NCBI RefSeq assembly: GCF_029589495.1
Contig: NZ_JAAIVF010000005.1
Coordinates: 124,001 to 188,000 of the forward strand
DNA from: Speluncibacter jeojiensis
Lineage (GTDB): Bacteria; Actinomycetota; Actinomycetes; Mycobacteriales; Mycobacteriaceae
Direction: 5' to 3'
DNA length: 64,000 nucleotides
The notes beneath the pieces are model-generated. The model made no database searches. It worked only from the letters and a program-made list of their open reading frames with translations, and had not been told where the DNA came from. Below, piece by piece: positions 19,972-28,313 of the stretch. Position 1 is the first letter of the stretch; each line of letters opens with the position of its first letter. The translations under genes and the position numbers were made by a program.

Positions 19972-21009
19972 ATGTCGACGAGGCAGGACGCCGAGAGGGG
20001 ACGTACGGAGCCGCTGATGGTCGCGGACTTCGCCCCGTCGGACATGCCTGATCAGCAAGGCCGGACGGTGCTCATCACCGGCGCGAACGGCGGGATCGGT
20101 CTCGGCGTGGCCCGCGCGTTGGCCGCGCAGGGCGCCCGGGTGTTGCTCGCCTGCCGCAACCCCGACCTGGGTGACCTCGCGTTGCAGCGGGTGCGTGAGG
20201 TGTCCGGCGACGGCGTCGAGCCGGTGCTGATCCCACTCGACCTGGCAGACCTGGCATCGGTCCGTGCCGCGGCAGAGCAGGTCGGCGAGCACACCGACAC
20301 CGTCGATGTGCTGATCAACAACGCGGGTGTGATGGCCACCCCGCACTCGTACACCCGCGACGGGTTCGAGAAGCAACTGGGCACCAACCATCTCGGGCAC
20401 TTCGCCTTCACCGGACGGGTGCTGCCGCTGCTGCTCAAGACCCCCGGCTCCCGAGTGGTGACGGTGGCCAGCGTCGCGCACCACGGCGGCGAGCTCAAGC
20501 TCGACGACCTGCACTTCCAGCGGCGCCGCTACCGGAAGATGGCCGCCTATAGCCAGTCGAAGCTGGCCAACCTGCTGTTCAGCAGCGAACTGGCACGGCG
20601 GCTCGAGCGACGGGGTCTGCCGACGATTTCGGTGGGCGCGCATCCGGGCGCGGCGGCCACCGACCTGTTCGACCCGTTCGTGCCGGGCTTCCCCGGACTG
20701 CGCAGCTTCGCGAGGACGGTCGTCGGGTTGATGGCGAACGACGCGGACCACGGCGGCTATCCGCTGCTCTATGCGGCGACCATGGCGGACGTCCGCAACG
20801 ACGACTACCTCGGTCCGACGAAGCTGGGCGGACTGCGCGGACCCGTCGAGCGGTCCCCGCGGAGCAAGCGCGCGGCGGATCCGGAACTGGCGCGGCTGCT
20901 GTGGAAGTACTCGGTGCAGCTGACCGGCGTGAAATACCCCGAGCTGGAGCCGGATTCCGGCCGGGACGCCGAGCCCGCCCCGGTCCGCGAGTCGAACGTC
21001 GGGACGTGA
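19972..21009 (+). CDS. Short-chain dehydrogenase/reductase, retinol/protochlorophyllide reductase-like
   Basis: The 345-residue SDR has the cofactor motif TGANGGIG, the NNAG motif and the catalytic YSQSK. TNHLGHFAFTGRVLPLL is typical of the broad-specificity group annotated as retinol dehydrogenase or oxidoreductase. The physiological substrate is unknown. The ATG at 19972 is chosen; a GTG at 19963 is also in frame. It is inserted between purF and purM, which are neighbours in M. tuberculosis, and carries its own candidate operator region. It is unlikely to act in purine synthesis. Confidence 0.85.
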   Translation: MSTRQDAERGRTEPLMVADFAPSDMPDQQGRTVLITGANGGIGLGVARALAAQGARVLLACRNPDLGDLALQRVREVSGDGVEPVLIPLDLADLASVRAAAEQVGEHTDTVDVLINNAGVMATPHSYTRDGFEKQLGTNHLGHFAFTGRVLPLLLKTPGSRVVTVASVAHHGGELKLDDLHFQRRRYRKMAAYSQSKLANLLFSSELARRLERRGLPTISVGAHPGAAATDLFDPFVPGFPGLRSFARTVVGLMANDADHGGYPLLYAATMADVRNDDYLGPTKLGGLRGPVERSPRSKRAADPELARLLWKYSVQLTGVKYPELEPDSGRDAEPAPVRESNVGT

Positions 21010-21178
21010 GTGAACCGACACCAACGCCGCTGAACTGCACGGATGGCTCTCCGGTACCGTTAGCGTGCACGTGTGGTGTGCCCCGGCGCGCCGGACCGTG
21101 TGTTTTCGCCGTACCGGGCGAGTTCTTCGCCTACGCGGATGTACGCCATTGCCGACACGATGCTGGAGTCAAAACCCC

Positions 21179-22303
21179 ATGACCGACAAGCCCCTGCCCG
21201 GGGGAGCGACCCCCTCTGCCGACCGCACCCCAGCTGCCGGGGCCTCCTACGCCGCCGCGGGTGTGGACATCGCCGCGGGTGAGCGCGCCGTCGAACTCTT
21301 CGCGCCGCTGGCCAAGAAGGCCAGCCGCCCCGAGGTGCTCGGCGGGCTGGGCGGGTTCGCGGGACTGTTCGCACTCAAGGGCAACTACCGTGAGCCGGTG
21401 CTGGCGGCCTCATCCGACGGCGTGGGGACGAAGATCGCCATCGCGCAGGCGATGGACAAGCACGACACCGTGGGCCTGGACCTGGTCGCGATGGTCGTCG
21501 ACGACCTCGTCGTGTGCGGTGCCGAGCCGCTGTTCCTGCAGGACTACATCGCGGTCGGCCGCGTGGTGCCCGAGCGGGTCGCGCAACTGGTCGGCGGGAT
21601 CGCCGAGGGGTGTGTCCAGGCCGGCTGCGCGCTGCTCGGCGGCGAGACGGCGGAACACCCCGGGCTGATGGCCGACGGTGACTACGACCTGTCCGCCACC
21701 GGCGTCGGCGTGGTCGAGGCCGACTCGGTGCTCGGCCCCGACCGGGTGCGCCCCGGCGACGTCGTCATTGCCATGCGGTCGTCGGGCCTGCACTCGAACG
21801 GGTACTCGCTGGCGCGCAAGGTGCTGCTCGAGATCGCGCACATGCCGCTGTCCGGCCACGTGGAGGAGTTCGGCCGCACGCTCGGCGAGGAGCTGCTCGA
21901 GCCCACCAAGATCTACGCGAAGGACTGCCTGGCGCTGATCGCCGAAACCGACGTGCGGACCTTCTGCCACGTCACCGGCGGCGGGCTGGCCGCGAACCTG
22001 TCCCGGGTGATGCCGGCCGGGCTCGTGGCCGAGCTGGACCGTGGCACGTGGAGCCCGGCCCCGGTGTTCTCGCTGATCGCCCAGCGCGGTCGTGTCGAGC
22101 GCGCCGAGATGGAGCACACGTTCAACATGGGCGTCGGCATGGTCGCGATCGTCGCGCCGGAGGACGTCGACCGCGCCCTCGCGGTGCTGACCGCGCGGCA
22201 CATCGACAGCTGGGTGCTGGGCTCGGTCAAGAAGGGGCCCGAGAAAGAATCCGGCGACGCCGCCGAGCGGGCTTTCCTCGTGGGGGAGCACCCCAGGTTC
22301 TGA
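21179..22303 (+). CDS. purM: Phosphoribosylformylglycinamidine cyclo-ligase (AIR synthetase)
   Basis: PurM forms aminoimidazole ribonucleotide in an ATP-dependent cyclisation. The 374-residue product shows the conserved SSDGVGTKI, the GGETAEHPGL segment, and HVTGGGLAANLSRVMP. The N-terminus is slightly extended compared with the E. coli enzyme. The ATG at 21179 follows GGAG. It is separated from the SDR gene by 169 bases. A TACCGT -10-like hexamer at 21055-21060 may give it a promoter of its own. A perfect convergent hairpin terminates it. Confidence 0.96.
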   Translation: MTDKPLPGGATPSADRTPAAGASYAAAGVDIAAGERAVELFAPLAKKASRPEVLGGLGGFAGLFALKGNYREPVLAASSDGVGTKIAIAQAMDKHDTVGLDLVAMVVDDLVVCGAEPLFLQDYIAVGRVVPERVAQLVGGIAEGCVQAGCALLGGETAEHPGLMADGDYDLSATGVGVVEADSVLGPDRVRPGDVVIAMRSSGLHSNGYSLARKVLLEIAHMPLSGHVEEFGRTLGEELLEPTKIYAKDCLALIAETDVRTFCHVTGGGLAANLSRVMPAGLVAELDRGTWSPAPVFSLIAQRGRVERAEMEHTFNMGVGMVAIVAPEDVDRALAVLTARHIDSWVLGSVKKGPEKESGDAAERAFLVGEHPRF

Positions 22304-22356
22304 CCGGCACGGGGCCGGCGAGGCCTGTCCGCCGCCGGCCCGGCGACGAGCATGCG

Positions 22357-22389
22357 TGAGGGGGAGCCGCTTGAAGCGGCTCCCCCTCA
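22357..22389. terminator. Bidirectional terminator between purM and the DUF3073 gene
   Basis: A 33-base perfect palindrome (left arm ending GAGCCGCTT, right arm starting AAGCGGCTC) gives a stem of about 14 bp with a TTGAA loop, placed between convergent genes. Confidence 0.8.
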
Positions 22390-22408
22390 ACGCTGTGCGT
22401 GGGTGCGG

Positions 22409-22606
22409 TCAACCACGCCAATCGTCGTAGTCGTCTTCATCCCAACGAGAAGGACCATCCTTTTCGGAACGCTGGTCCGCCAGCACCCCGTTACGCTCCG
22501 AGTTCGAGAGCTCACGCTGGAGGCTCTCGAAGTCGGTGGTCGGTGAGCTGTACTTGAGCTCTCGTGCAACCTTGGTCTGCTTTGCCTTTGCCCGGCCGCG
22601 GCCCAT
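22409..22606 (-). CDS. DUF3073 small basic/acidic protein (Rv0810c homologue)
   Basis: The 65-residue protein begins MGRGRAKAKQTKVARELKY, the hallmark of DUF3073, and ends in an acidic tail, WDEDDYDDWRG. The family is widespread in actinobacteria and usually encoded next to purM, as here and in M. tuberculosis. Its function is unknown; the charged, probably disordered sequence suggests nucleic-acid or protein binding. GAGGGGG precedes the ATG. A TACAGT -10-like element on the minus strand near 22687 may be its promoter. Confidence 0.9.
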   Translation of the reverse strand: MGRGRAKAKQTKVARELKYSSPTTDFESLQRELSNSERNGVLADQRSEKDGPSRWDEDDYDDWRG

Positions 22607-22741
22607 GGCTGACCCCCTCGCGCTTTCACGGGGCGGCCTGGGGAAAGTGGCGGCCCCGTTGGTGTTTGTGAATTCTTCCTGGCACACACTGTAGCGCGCC
22701 GAATCGATCGGCGCTTCCACCGCCTGGGCGTTGTGACGATT

Positions 22742-22794
22742 CCACCATCGCCTGGTGGGCCCAGGTGTCGACACCCGAGGCGGGACCTGTCCCG
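22742..22794 (-). terminator. Hairpins downstream of the MOSC-ygfZ operon
   Basis: Two stems lie just after the MOSC stop on the minus strand: CGGGAC-CT-GTCCCG (22781-22794) and CCACCA-N5-TGGTGG (22742-22758 including flank). A 12-bp palindrome GGTGTCGACACC (22764-22775) lies between them. Together they probably end transcription. Confidence 0.4.
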
Positions 22795-22821
22795 TTCAGC
22801 CGGCCAGGTGCCCGGAATTCG

Positions 22822-23472
22822 TCACACCCGCGCCCGCAACCGGGTCAGCAATCTGCCCGCGTCGCGGGCCACCTTCGGCGCCGGATCGGGGCCCGCCAAC
22901 AGCATCTCGAGTTGCTCGATCCGGGCCGTCCCGGTGAACAGTGAGCGGATGGTGACGCCGTGGTCGGGAACCGACATCACGGTGACGGGGTCGCCGGCCG
23001 TCACCGGTCCCTCCTCGAGCACGCGCAGGTACGCGCCCACGGCGCCGTGCGCGGCGAAGCGCCGCACCCACAGTGGCTCGGCTGACCACCGGCCGAACGT
23101 CGCGCACGGGGTGCGCGGGATGGTCACCTCCAGCAGTGGCCCGGTCGTCCCGATCCGCCAGCGCTCGCCGATGACCGCGTCGCTGGGGGTCGTGTCGCGT
23201 AGTCGCAGGTTCTCGCCGAACCACCCCGCCGGCAGCGGCCGGTTCAGCTCGCGCTCCCAGTGGTCGGCGTCGGCTCCGTCGTAGACGTAGACCGCCTGGT
23301 CGAGGCCGCCGTGGTGTTCCGTGTCGCACACGTGGTCGCCGGCGAGGCCGAGCGGTCCGATGTGCACCGCCCCCGGCACGGGACGCTTGTCGATGGCGGT
23401 GGTGCCCACGCGGCCCGCGTCGGGCCGATCGGCATGCACCACGCACACGGCCTCGATGCGGCCGGTCGTCAT
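22822..23472 (-). CDS. MOSC-domain protein (YiiM-like)
   Basis: The 216-residue protein has the MOSC fold linked to molybdenum-cofactor sulfur chemistry. GLAGDHVCDTEHHGGLDQAVY is the conserved N-terminal region and PRTPCATF contains the conserved cysteine. YiiM-type proteins take part in reducing N-hydroxylated compounds with molybdoenzymes. The ATG at 23472 overlaps the ygfZ stop (ATGA), so the two are translationally coupled. In M. tuberculosis this MOSC gene is not in this position. The partner enzyme is not in the window. Confidence 0.85.
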   Translation of the reverse strand: MTTGRIEAVCVVHADRPDAGRVGTTAIDKRPVPGAVHIGPLGLAGDHVCDTEHHGGLDQAVYVYDGADADHWERELNRPLPAGWFGENLRLRDTTPSDAVIGERWRIGTTGPLLEVTIPRTPCATFGRWSAEPLWVRRFAAHGAVGAYLRVLEEGPVTAGDPVTVMSVPDHGVTIRSLFTGTARIEQLEMLLAGPDPAPKVARDAGRLLTRLRARV

Positions 23473-24602
23473 CGGCCGCGGAGCCGGTCCACGGCGGCGC
23501 GACCGGGCTGGAACAGGTCCTGCGCGGGCATCGAGTCGGGGTCGATCGCCGCGGCGCAGGGGCCGGCGGTCAGCGGCGTGTCGGCCGGAATCGTGCGCTT
23601 GACCAGCGCCAGTGCGACGGGGCCGAGCTCGTGGTGGTCGACGACGGTGCCCACCCGGCCGACGGTCCGGCCCTCCGCGGTGACCACGGGATCGCCGACC
23701 TCGGGCCGCCCGTCCGCGGAGCCGTCGAGGTGCAGCAGCACCAGGTTCCGCGGAGGCTTGCCGAGGTTGTGCACCCGGGCTACGGTCTCCTGGCCGCGGT
23801 AGCAGCCCTTGTCGAGGTGGACGGCGCCGGCCTCGTCGACCCCGCCGATCCAACCCAGTTCGTGCGGGATCGCGCGCTCGTCGGTGTCCAGGCCGAGGCG
23901 GGGTCGCTTGGCCTCCACGCGCAGTGCCTCGAACGCCCACATGCCGGCCGGTGCGGCCCCGGCGGCGGTCAGCCGCTGCCACCACTGCACCATCTGATCC
24001 CGGGGGACCAGCAGGTCGGCCGCGTGTTCACCCGGCCAGGGCATGCGGCGCACGAAGCCGCCGCCGGGCAGCGGAGTCGCTGCATACGGCCGGTCGGGCA
24101 CCGGCACGAGGTCGGCGAGCGCACCGTGCTCCAGGTCCGGCCCGAGCAGGGTCAGCACCGCGAGCTCGTCGCTCGCCGTGGGCTCAGCCTTCGCCCAGAA
24201 GACCATCTTCTGCAGGTAGTCGAGCAGGGCTGCGCCATGGGTCGGCTCGGTGTCGATCCACGTCACGCCGTCGAGGTCGGTGAGGACGAAGTGCTGCTCG
24301 ACATGGCCGGCGATGTCGAGCACCAGGTCTTCGGCACTGGAGCGGTCGGGCAGGGCCGTGAGGTGCTGACTGGTGATCGAGTGCAACCACGACAGTCGCT
24401 CGTCGCCGGCAAGCCGGATACCGGCGCGATGCGAGCGGTCGACCACCGCGACACCGGTGGTCGCGGCCCGCTGCTCGGTGAACGGATCCCCGTAATGCCA
24501 GGCGACGCCGTGGTCGACGGATCCGGCTGCGGAGTCGACCGCGCTCGGCAGCGCGAGCAGGGGACTGGGAGAGCTGGCACGTGAGACATGCGGATCGGCC
24601 AC
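23469..24602 (-). CDS. ygfZ: YgfZ/GcvT-like folate-binding protein, Fe-S cluster maintenance
   Basis: The 377-residue protein has the YgfZ signature KGCYRGQETVAR with its conserved cysteine. The N-terminal part is a GcvT-like folate-binding domain. YgfZ supports assembly or repair of certain Fe-S enzymes such as MiaB in E. coli. It is divergent from pabC (a folate-pathway gene) with only 48 bases between the starts. This pairing is also seen in mycobacteria (Rv0811c/Rv0812) and fits a folate link. Confidence 0.9.
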   Translation of the reverse strand: MADPHVSRASSPSPLLALPSAVDSAAGSVDHGVAWHYGDPFTEQRAATTGVAVVDRSHRAGIRLAGDERLSWLHSITSQHLTALPDRSSAEDLVLDIAGHVEQHFVLTDLDGVTWIDTEPTHGAALLDYLQKMVFWAKAEPTASDELAVLTLLGPDLEHGALADLVPVPDRPYAATPLPGGGFVRRMPWPGEHAADLLVPRDQMVQWWQRLTAAGAAPAGMWAFEALRVEAKRPRLGLDTDERAIPHELGWIGGVDEAGAVHLDKGCYRGQETVARVHNLGKPPRNLVLLHLDGSADGRPEVGDPVVTAEGRTVGRVGTVVDHHELGPVALALVKRTIPADTPLTAGPCAAAIDPDSMPAQDLFQPGRAAVDRLRGR

Positions 24603-24650
24603 GGCCCGATCCTACGGCGACTGGACCGTTGTGGTCGATATGGTGAGCGC

Positions 24651-25601
24651 ATGGCTGACGGCGGAGCGACGACCAAGAGCAAGGCACGGCCCACCTCCGG
24701 CGGGGCGCCGGACGAGACCGGGATGCCCGTCGACGGCGCGGCGGCGGCCCGCGTGGTGCTGACGCTGGACGGTGAGCTGCACGATCCGAACCAGCCGCTG
24801 CTGCACGCGGACGACCTCGCGGCGGTGCGCGGCGACGGCGCGTTCGAGACGCTGCTGGTGCGCAAAGGTCGCGCCTGCGTGGTCGAGGACCACCTGGCGC
24901 GGCTGGCGAATTCGGCCCGGCTGCTCGACCTCCCGGCGCCGGACCTCGGCGAGTGGCGGGCCGCCATCGAGATGGCGGCGCAGGAGTGGGGCACCGCGCA
25001 GGAGGGTGTGTTGCGACTGGTGTTGACCCGCGGTCGCGAGCAGGGCGGGGCGCCCACCGCCTACCTGACGGTGAGCCCGATGTCGGACCGGGTCGATCGG
25101 GTGCGGCGCGAGGGCGTCTCGGCGATCACCCTCGAGCGCGGATTCTCGATCGACCTCGCCGCGACCGCGCCGTGGCAGCTCCTCGGCGCGAAGACCCTCT
25201 CGTACGCGACGAACATGGCGGCGCTGCGGTACGCCCACACACAGGGTGCCGACGAGGTCATCTTCGTCAGCGCCGAGGGCAACGTGCTGGAGGGTCCGCG
25301 GTCGTCGGTGGTGATCTGGCTGGACGGCACGTTCATCACCCCGCCCGCCGAGCACGGCATCCTCGCGGGGACCACCCAGCGCGGCCTTTTCCGCGTCGCA
25401 CGTGAGCGCGGCATCGAGTGTGCCTACCGTCCGGTGCGTCCGGCGGACCTGATCGCGGCGGAGGGGGTGTGGATGCTCTCGAGCGCCACACTGGTCGCGC
25501 GCGTGCACACGCTCAACGGTCTGGCGCTGGCCACGTCACCCGTCGACCGTGATCTCCATGACATGGTCGAAGCCGCCGTGCAACCCATTTCCGCAGGTTA
25601 G
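24651..25601 (+). CDS. pabC: Aminodeoxychorismate lyase / class IV aminotransferase
   Basis: The 316-residue product is a fold-type IV PLP enzyme. The PLP lysine is in LGAKTLSYATNMAALRYA, and GNVLEGPRSSVVIW and GTTQRGLFRVA bind the phosphate. Synteny with M. tuberculosis Rv0812 supports 4-amino-4-deoxychorismate lyase, which gives p-aminobenzoate for folate. Branched-chain or D-amino-acid aminotransferase activity cannot be excluded. The ATG at 24651 is chosen; the N-terminal 35 residues are variable. cydA begins 167 bases downstream. Confidence 0.82.
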   Translation: MADGGATTKSKARPTSGGAPDETGMPVDGAAAARVVLTLDGELHDPNQPLLHADDLAAVRGDGAFETLLVRKGRACVVEDHLARLANSARLLDLPAPDLGEWRAAIEMAAQEWGTAQEGVLRLVLTRGREQGGAPTAYLTVSPMSDRVDRVRREGVSAITLERGFSIDLAATAPWQLLGAKTLSYATNMAALRYAHTQGADEVIFVSAEGNVLEGPRSSVVIWLDGTFITPPAEHGILAGTTQRGLFRVARERGIECAYRPVRPADLIAAEGVWMLSSATLVARVHTLNGLALATSPVDRDLHDMVEAAVQPISAG

Positions 25602-25677
25602 GCTCGAATCGCACGGTCGGCGGGGCCACGTTCGGGGTGGCGGGACGAGTTTCGGGTCGGCGGCGCCCCGACATTGT

Positions 25678-25717
25678 TACTACGGTGCGTAGTAGCTACC
25701 GCTACAAACTGTAGTAG
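25678..25717. promoter_or_regulatory. Two tandem BlaI/MecI-like operators upstream of cydA
   Basis: TACTACGGTGCGTAGTA (25678-25694) is a perfect palindrome with 7-bp arms. A second copy of the same core, CTAC-N5-GTAGTAG, is at 25702-25717 (first copy 25680-25695), exactly 22 bp or two helical turns further on. TACTAC...GTAGTA is the known half-site pair of BlaI/MecI-family repressors. The sites lie 52-91 bases before the cydA start. Confidence 0.6.
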
Positions 25718-25768
25718 TTGGTCCGACAACGTTCCGGCGCGCAAGCGCCGCCGACGTGGGAGCGCGCC

Positions 25769-27250
25769 TTGGAGACCCTCGATGTATCGCGGTGGCAGTT
25801 CGGCATCACCACCGTCTACCACTTCATCCTCGTCCCGCTGACCATCGGGCTCGCACCGCTGCTGGCGATCATGCAGACGATGTGGGTGGTCACCGGCAAG
25901 GACCACTGGTATCGGCTCACCAAGTTCTTCGGGAAGCTGTTCCTGATCAACTTCGCGCTGGGCGTGGCGACCGGCATCGTCCAGGAGTTCCAGTTCGGGA
26001 TGAACTGGAGCGAGTACTCCCGGTTCGTCGGCGACGTCTTCGGCGCCCCGCTGGCACTCGAGGGCCTGGCCGCGTTCTTCCTGGAGTCGACGTTCCTGGG
26101 ACTGTGGATCTTCGGCTGGGAGCGGCTGCCCAAGCTCGTCCACCTGGCCACCATCTGGATCGTCGCGATCGGCGTCAACGCCTCGGCGTACTTCATCATC
26201 GTGGCGAACTCCTTCATGCAGCACCCGGTCGGGGCCACCTTCGACCCGGAAACCGGTCGTGCGCACCTGACCGACGTGTGGGCGCTGCTGAGCAACAACA
26301 CCGCGATCGCCGCGTTCACCCACACCGTCGCCGGCGCGTTCCTCACCGCCGCCGTGTTCGTCACCGGCATCTGCGGCTGGTGGATGGTGCGCAACATGCG
26401 CAAGGCGAAGACGGCCCCGGAGGCGCAGGCCGAGTTGCTGGTCGACGACGCGCGCACCATGCACCGGCCGGCCGCCCGCCTGGGCATCCTGGTGATGCTC
26501 ATCGCCGGCGTCGCGCTGATCTTCACCGGTGACGTGCAGGGCAAGCTGATGTTCAAGCAGCAGCCGATGAAGATGGCGTCGGCGGAGTCGCTGTGCCACA
26601 CCGAGACCGACCCGAACTTCTCCGTCCTGACCCTCGGCACGCACAACAACTGCGACAGCGTCACCCACGTCATCTCGGTGCCGTTCGTGCTGCCGTTCCT
26701 GGCGGAGGGCAAGTTCTCCGGGGTGACCCTGCAGGGCGTGCAGGACCTACAGCAGCAGTCGGTCGAGAAGTTCGGTCCCGGCGACTACCGGCCGAACCTG
26801 TTCGTCACCTACTGGGCGTTCCGCGCGATGATCGGGCTCGGTGTCGGCGCGGTCGCGCTGGCGCTGCTCGGACTGTGGGTCACGCGTGGGGGCAGAGTGC
26901 CCGACCAACGCTGGTTCAGCTGGCTGTCGCTGGCGGCGATACCGACGCCGTTCCTGGCCAGCAGCGCCGGGTGGATCTTCACCGAGATGGGGCGGCAGCC
27001 CTGGGTGGTGCACCCGAACCCGACCGGCGACCAGAACATCCGGCTGATGGTGCAGCAGGGCGTGTCGGACCACCCGGCCGCGCTGGTGCTCACCTCGCTG
27101 ATCGTGTTCACGCTGTTGTATGCGGCGCTCGCGGTGGTCTGGTTCTACCTGATCCGACGGTATGCGATCGAGGGGCCACCGCCGGCCCGCACCGCCGCGG
27201 CCGAATCCGGCGAGGGCGGCGACCTCGAGCAACTGTCGTTCGCGTACTAG
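25769..27250 (+). CDS. cydA: Cytochrome bd oxidase subunit I
   Basis: CydA is the haem-bearing quinol-oxidising subunit of cytochrome bd, a high-affinity terminal oxidase in the membrane. The 493-residue product has the haem b595 ligand H18 (TTVYHFIL), an ESTFLGLWIFGW segment and the conserved GRQPW motif. The Q-loop is short, as in other actinobacteria. The start is a TTG at 25769 with GGGAG six bases upstream, which places DVSRWQFG at the usual N-terminal position. A TTG at 25718 lacks a ribosome-binding site. First gene of cydABDC. Confidence 0.95.
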   Translation: METLDVSRWQFGITTVYHFILVPLTIGLAPLLAIMQTMWVVTGKDHWYRLTKFFGKLFLINFALGVATGIVQEFQFGMNWSEYSRFVGDVFGAPLALEGLAAFFLESTFLGLWIFGWERLPKLVHLATIWIVAIGVNASAYFIIVANSFMQHPVGATFDPETGRAHLTDVWALLSNNTAIAAFTHTVAGAFLTAAVFVTGICGWWMVRNMRKAKTAPEAQAELLVDDARTMHRPAARLGILVMLIAGVALIFTGDVQGKLMFKQQPMKMASAESLCHTETDPNFSVLTLGTHNNCDSVTHVISVPFVLPFLAEGKFSGVTLQGVQDLQQQSVEKFGPGDYRPNLFVTYWAFRAMIGLGVGAVALALLGLWVTRGGRVPDQRWFSWLSLAAIPTPFLASSAGWIFTEMGRQPWVVHPNPTGDQNIRLMVQQGVSDHPAALVLTSLIVFTLLYAALAVVWFYLIRRYAIEGPPPARTAAAESGEGGDLEQLSFAY

Positions 27251-27273
27251 CCGGACCGGGAGAGGGACAGATC

Positions 27274-28308
27274 ATGGGACTGCAGCAGTGGTGGTTCATC
27301 CTCATCGGGGTGCTGTTCACCGGCTACTTCGTGCTCGAGGGTTTCGATTTCGGCGTCGGCATGCTGATGCCGATGCTCGGCCGCCGGTCGGACACCCGCC
27401 GGCGGGTCATGCTGAACACCATCGGCCCGGTGTGGGACGGCAACGAGGTGTGGCTGATCGTCGGCGGCGGCGCGATGTTCGCGGCCTTCCCCGACTGGTA
27501 CGCGACGCTGTTCTCGGGCTTCTACATCCCGTTGCTGGTCATCCTGGTGGCGTTGATCCTGAGGATCTGCGCGATCGAGTACCGCGGCAAGATCGACGAC
27601 GACAAGTGGCGTCGCCGGTGCGACTGGGGGATCGGGATCGGCTCGTGGGTGCCGGCGATCCTGTGGGGGGTGGCCTTCGCCAACATCGTGCGCGGGGTGC
27701 CGATCGACGCCGACAAGCGGGTGACCTCCGGGTTCTTCGAGCTGCTCAACCCGTACGGAATCCTCGGCGGGGTGACGACCGCGCTGGTGTTCGCGCTGCA
27801 CGGAGCGGTGTTCCTGGCGCTCAAGAGCGACGGTGAGGTCCGCACCGACGCGGTGAAGACCGCTGCGTGGCTGGCGCTTCCGGCGGTCCCGGTGGCCGGC
27901 GGGTTCGTGCTGTGGACGCAGCTCGCACACGGTGGCAAGGCGTGGACGTGGGTGTTCGTCGGGCTGGCCGCCATCGCCCTGCTCGCGGTGGTCGCGCTGA
28001 CCCAGGCCGCGCGCGAGGGCTGGGCGTTCGTGTTCACGACGGTCGCGATCATCTCGGCGATGGTCGTGCTGTTCGGTTCGCTGTTCCCGAACGTGATGCC
28101 GTCGACGACCGATCCCGCGTACAGCCTGACGATCTACAACGCGTCGTCGAGTCACTACACCCTCATGGTGATGACGTGGGCAGCCGGCTTCATGACCCCG
28201 ATCGTGCTGCTCTACCAGGGCTGGACGTACTGGGTGTTCCGCAAGCGCATCCACGTCGACCACATCCCGCCGTCGGTCGGCCTGCCGCTGGCCTCGGCGA
28301 AGGACTGA
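27274..28308 (+). CDS. cydB: Cytochrome bd oxidase subunit II
   Basis: The 344-residue integral membrane protein shows the CydB signatures GYFVLEGFDFGVGML and PVWDGNEVWLIVGGGAMFAAFP. It forms the heterodimer with CydA that reduces oxygen to water at low oxygen. The ATG at 27274, 23 bases after cydA, follows GAGAGGGACAG. Length and order match mycobacterial CydB. The gene is followed six bases later by cydD. Confidence 0.95.
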   Translation: MGLQQWWFILIGVLFTGYFVLEGFDFGVGMLMPMLGRRSDTRRRVMLNTIGPVWDGNEVWLIVGGGAMFAAFPDWYATLFSGFYIPLLVILVALILRICAIEYRGKIDDDKWRRRCDWGIGIGSWVPAILWGVAFANIVRGVPIDADKRVTSGFFELLNPYGILGGVTTALVFALHGAVFLALKSDGEVRTDAVKTAAWLALPAVPVAGGFVLWTQLAHGGKAWTWVFVGLAAIALLAVVALTQAAREGWAFVFTTVAIISAMVVLFGSLFPNVMPSTTDPAYSLTIYNASSSHYTLMVMTWAAGFMTPIVLLYQGWTYWVFRKRIHVDHIPPSVGLPLASAKD

Positions 28309-28313
28309 GCACA

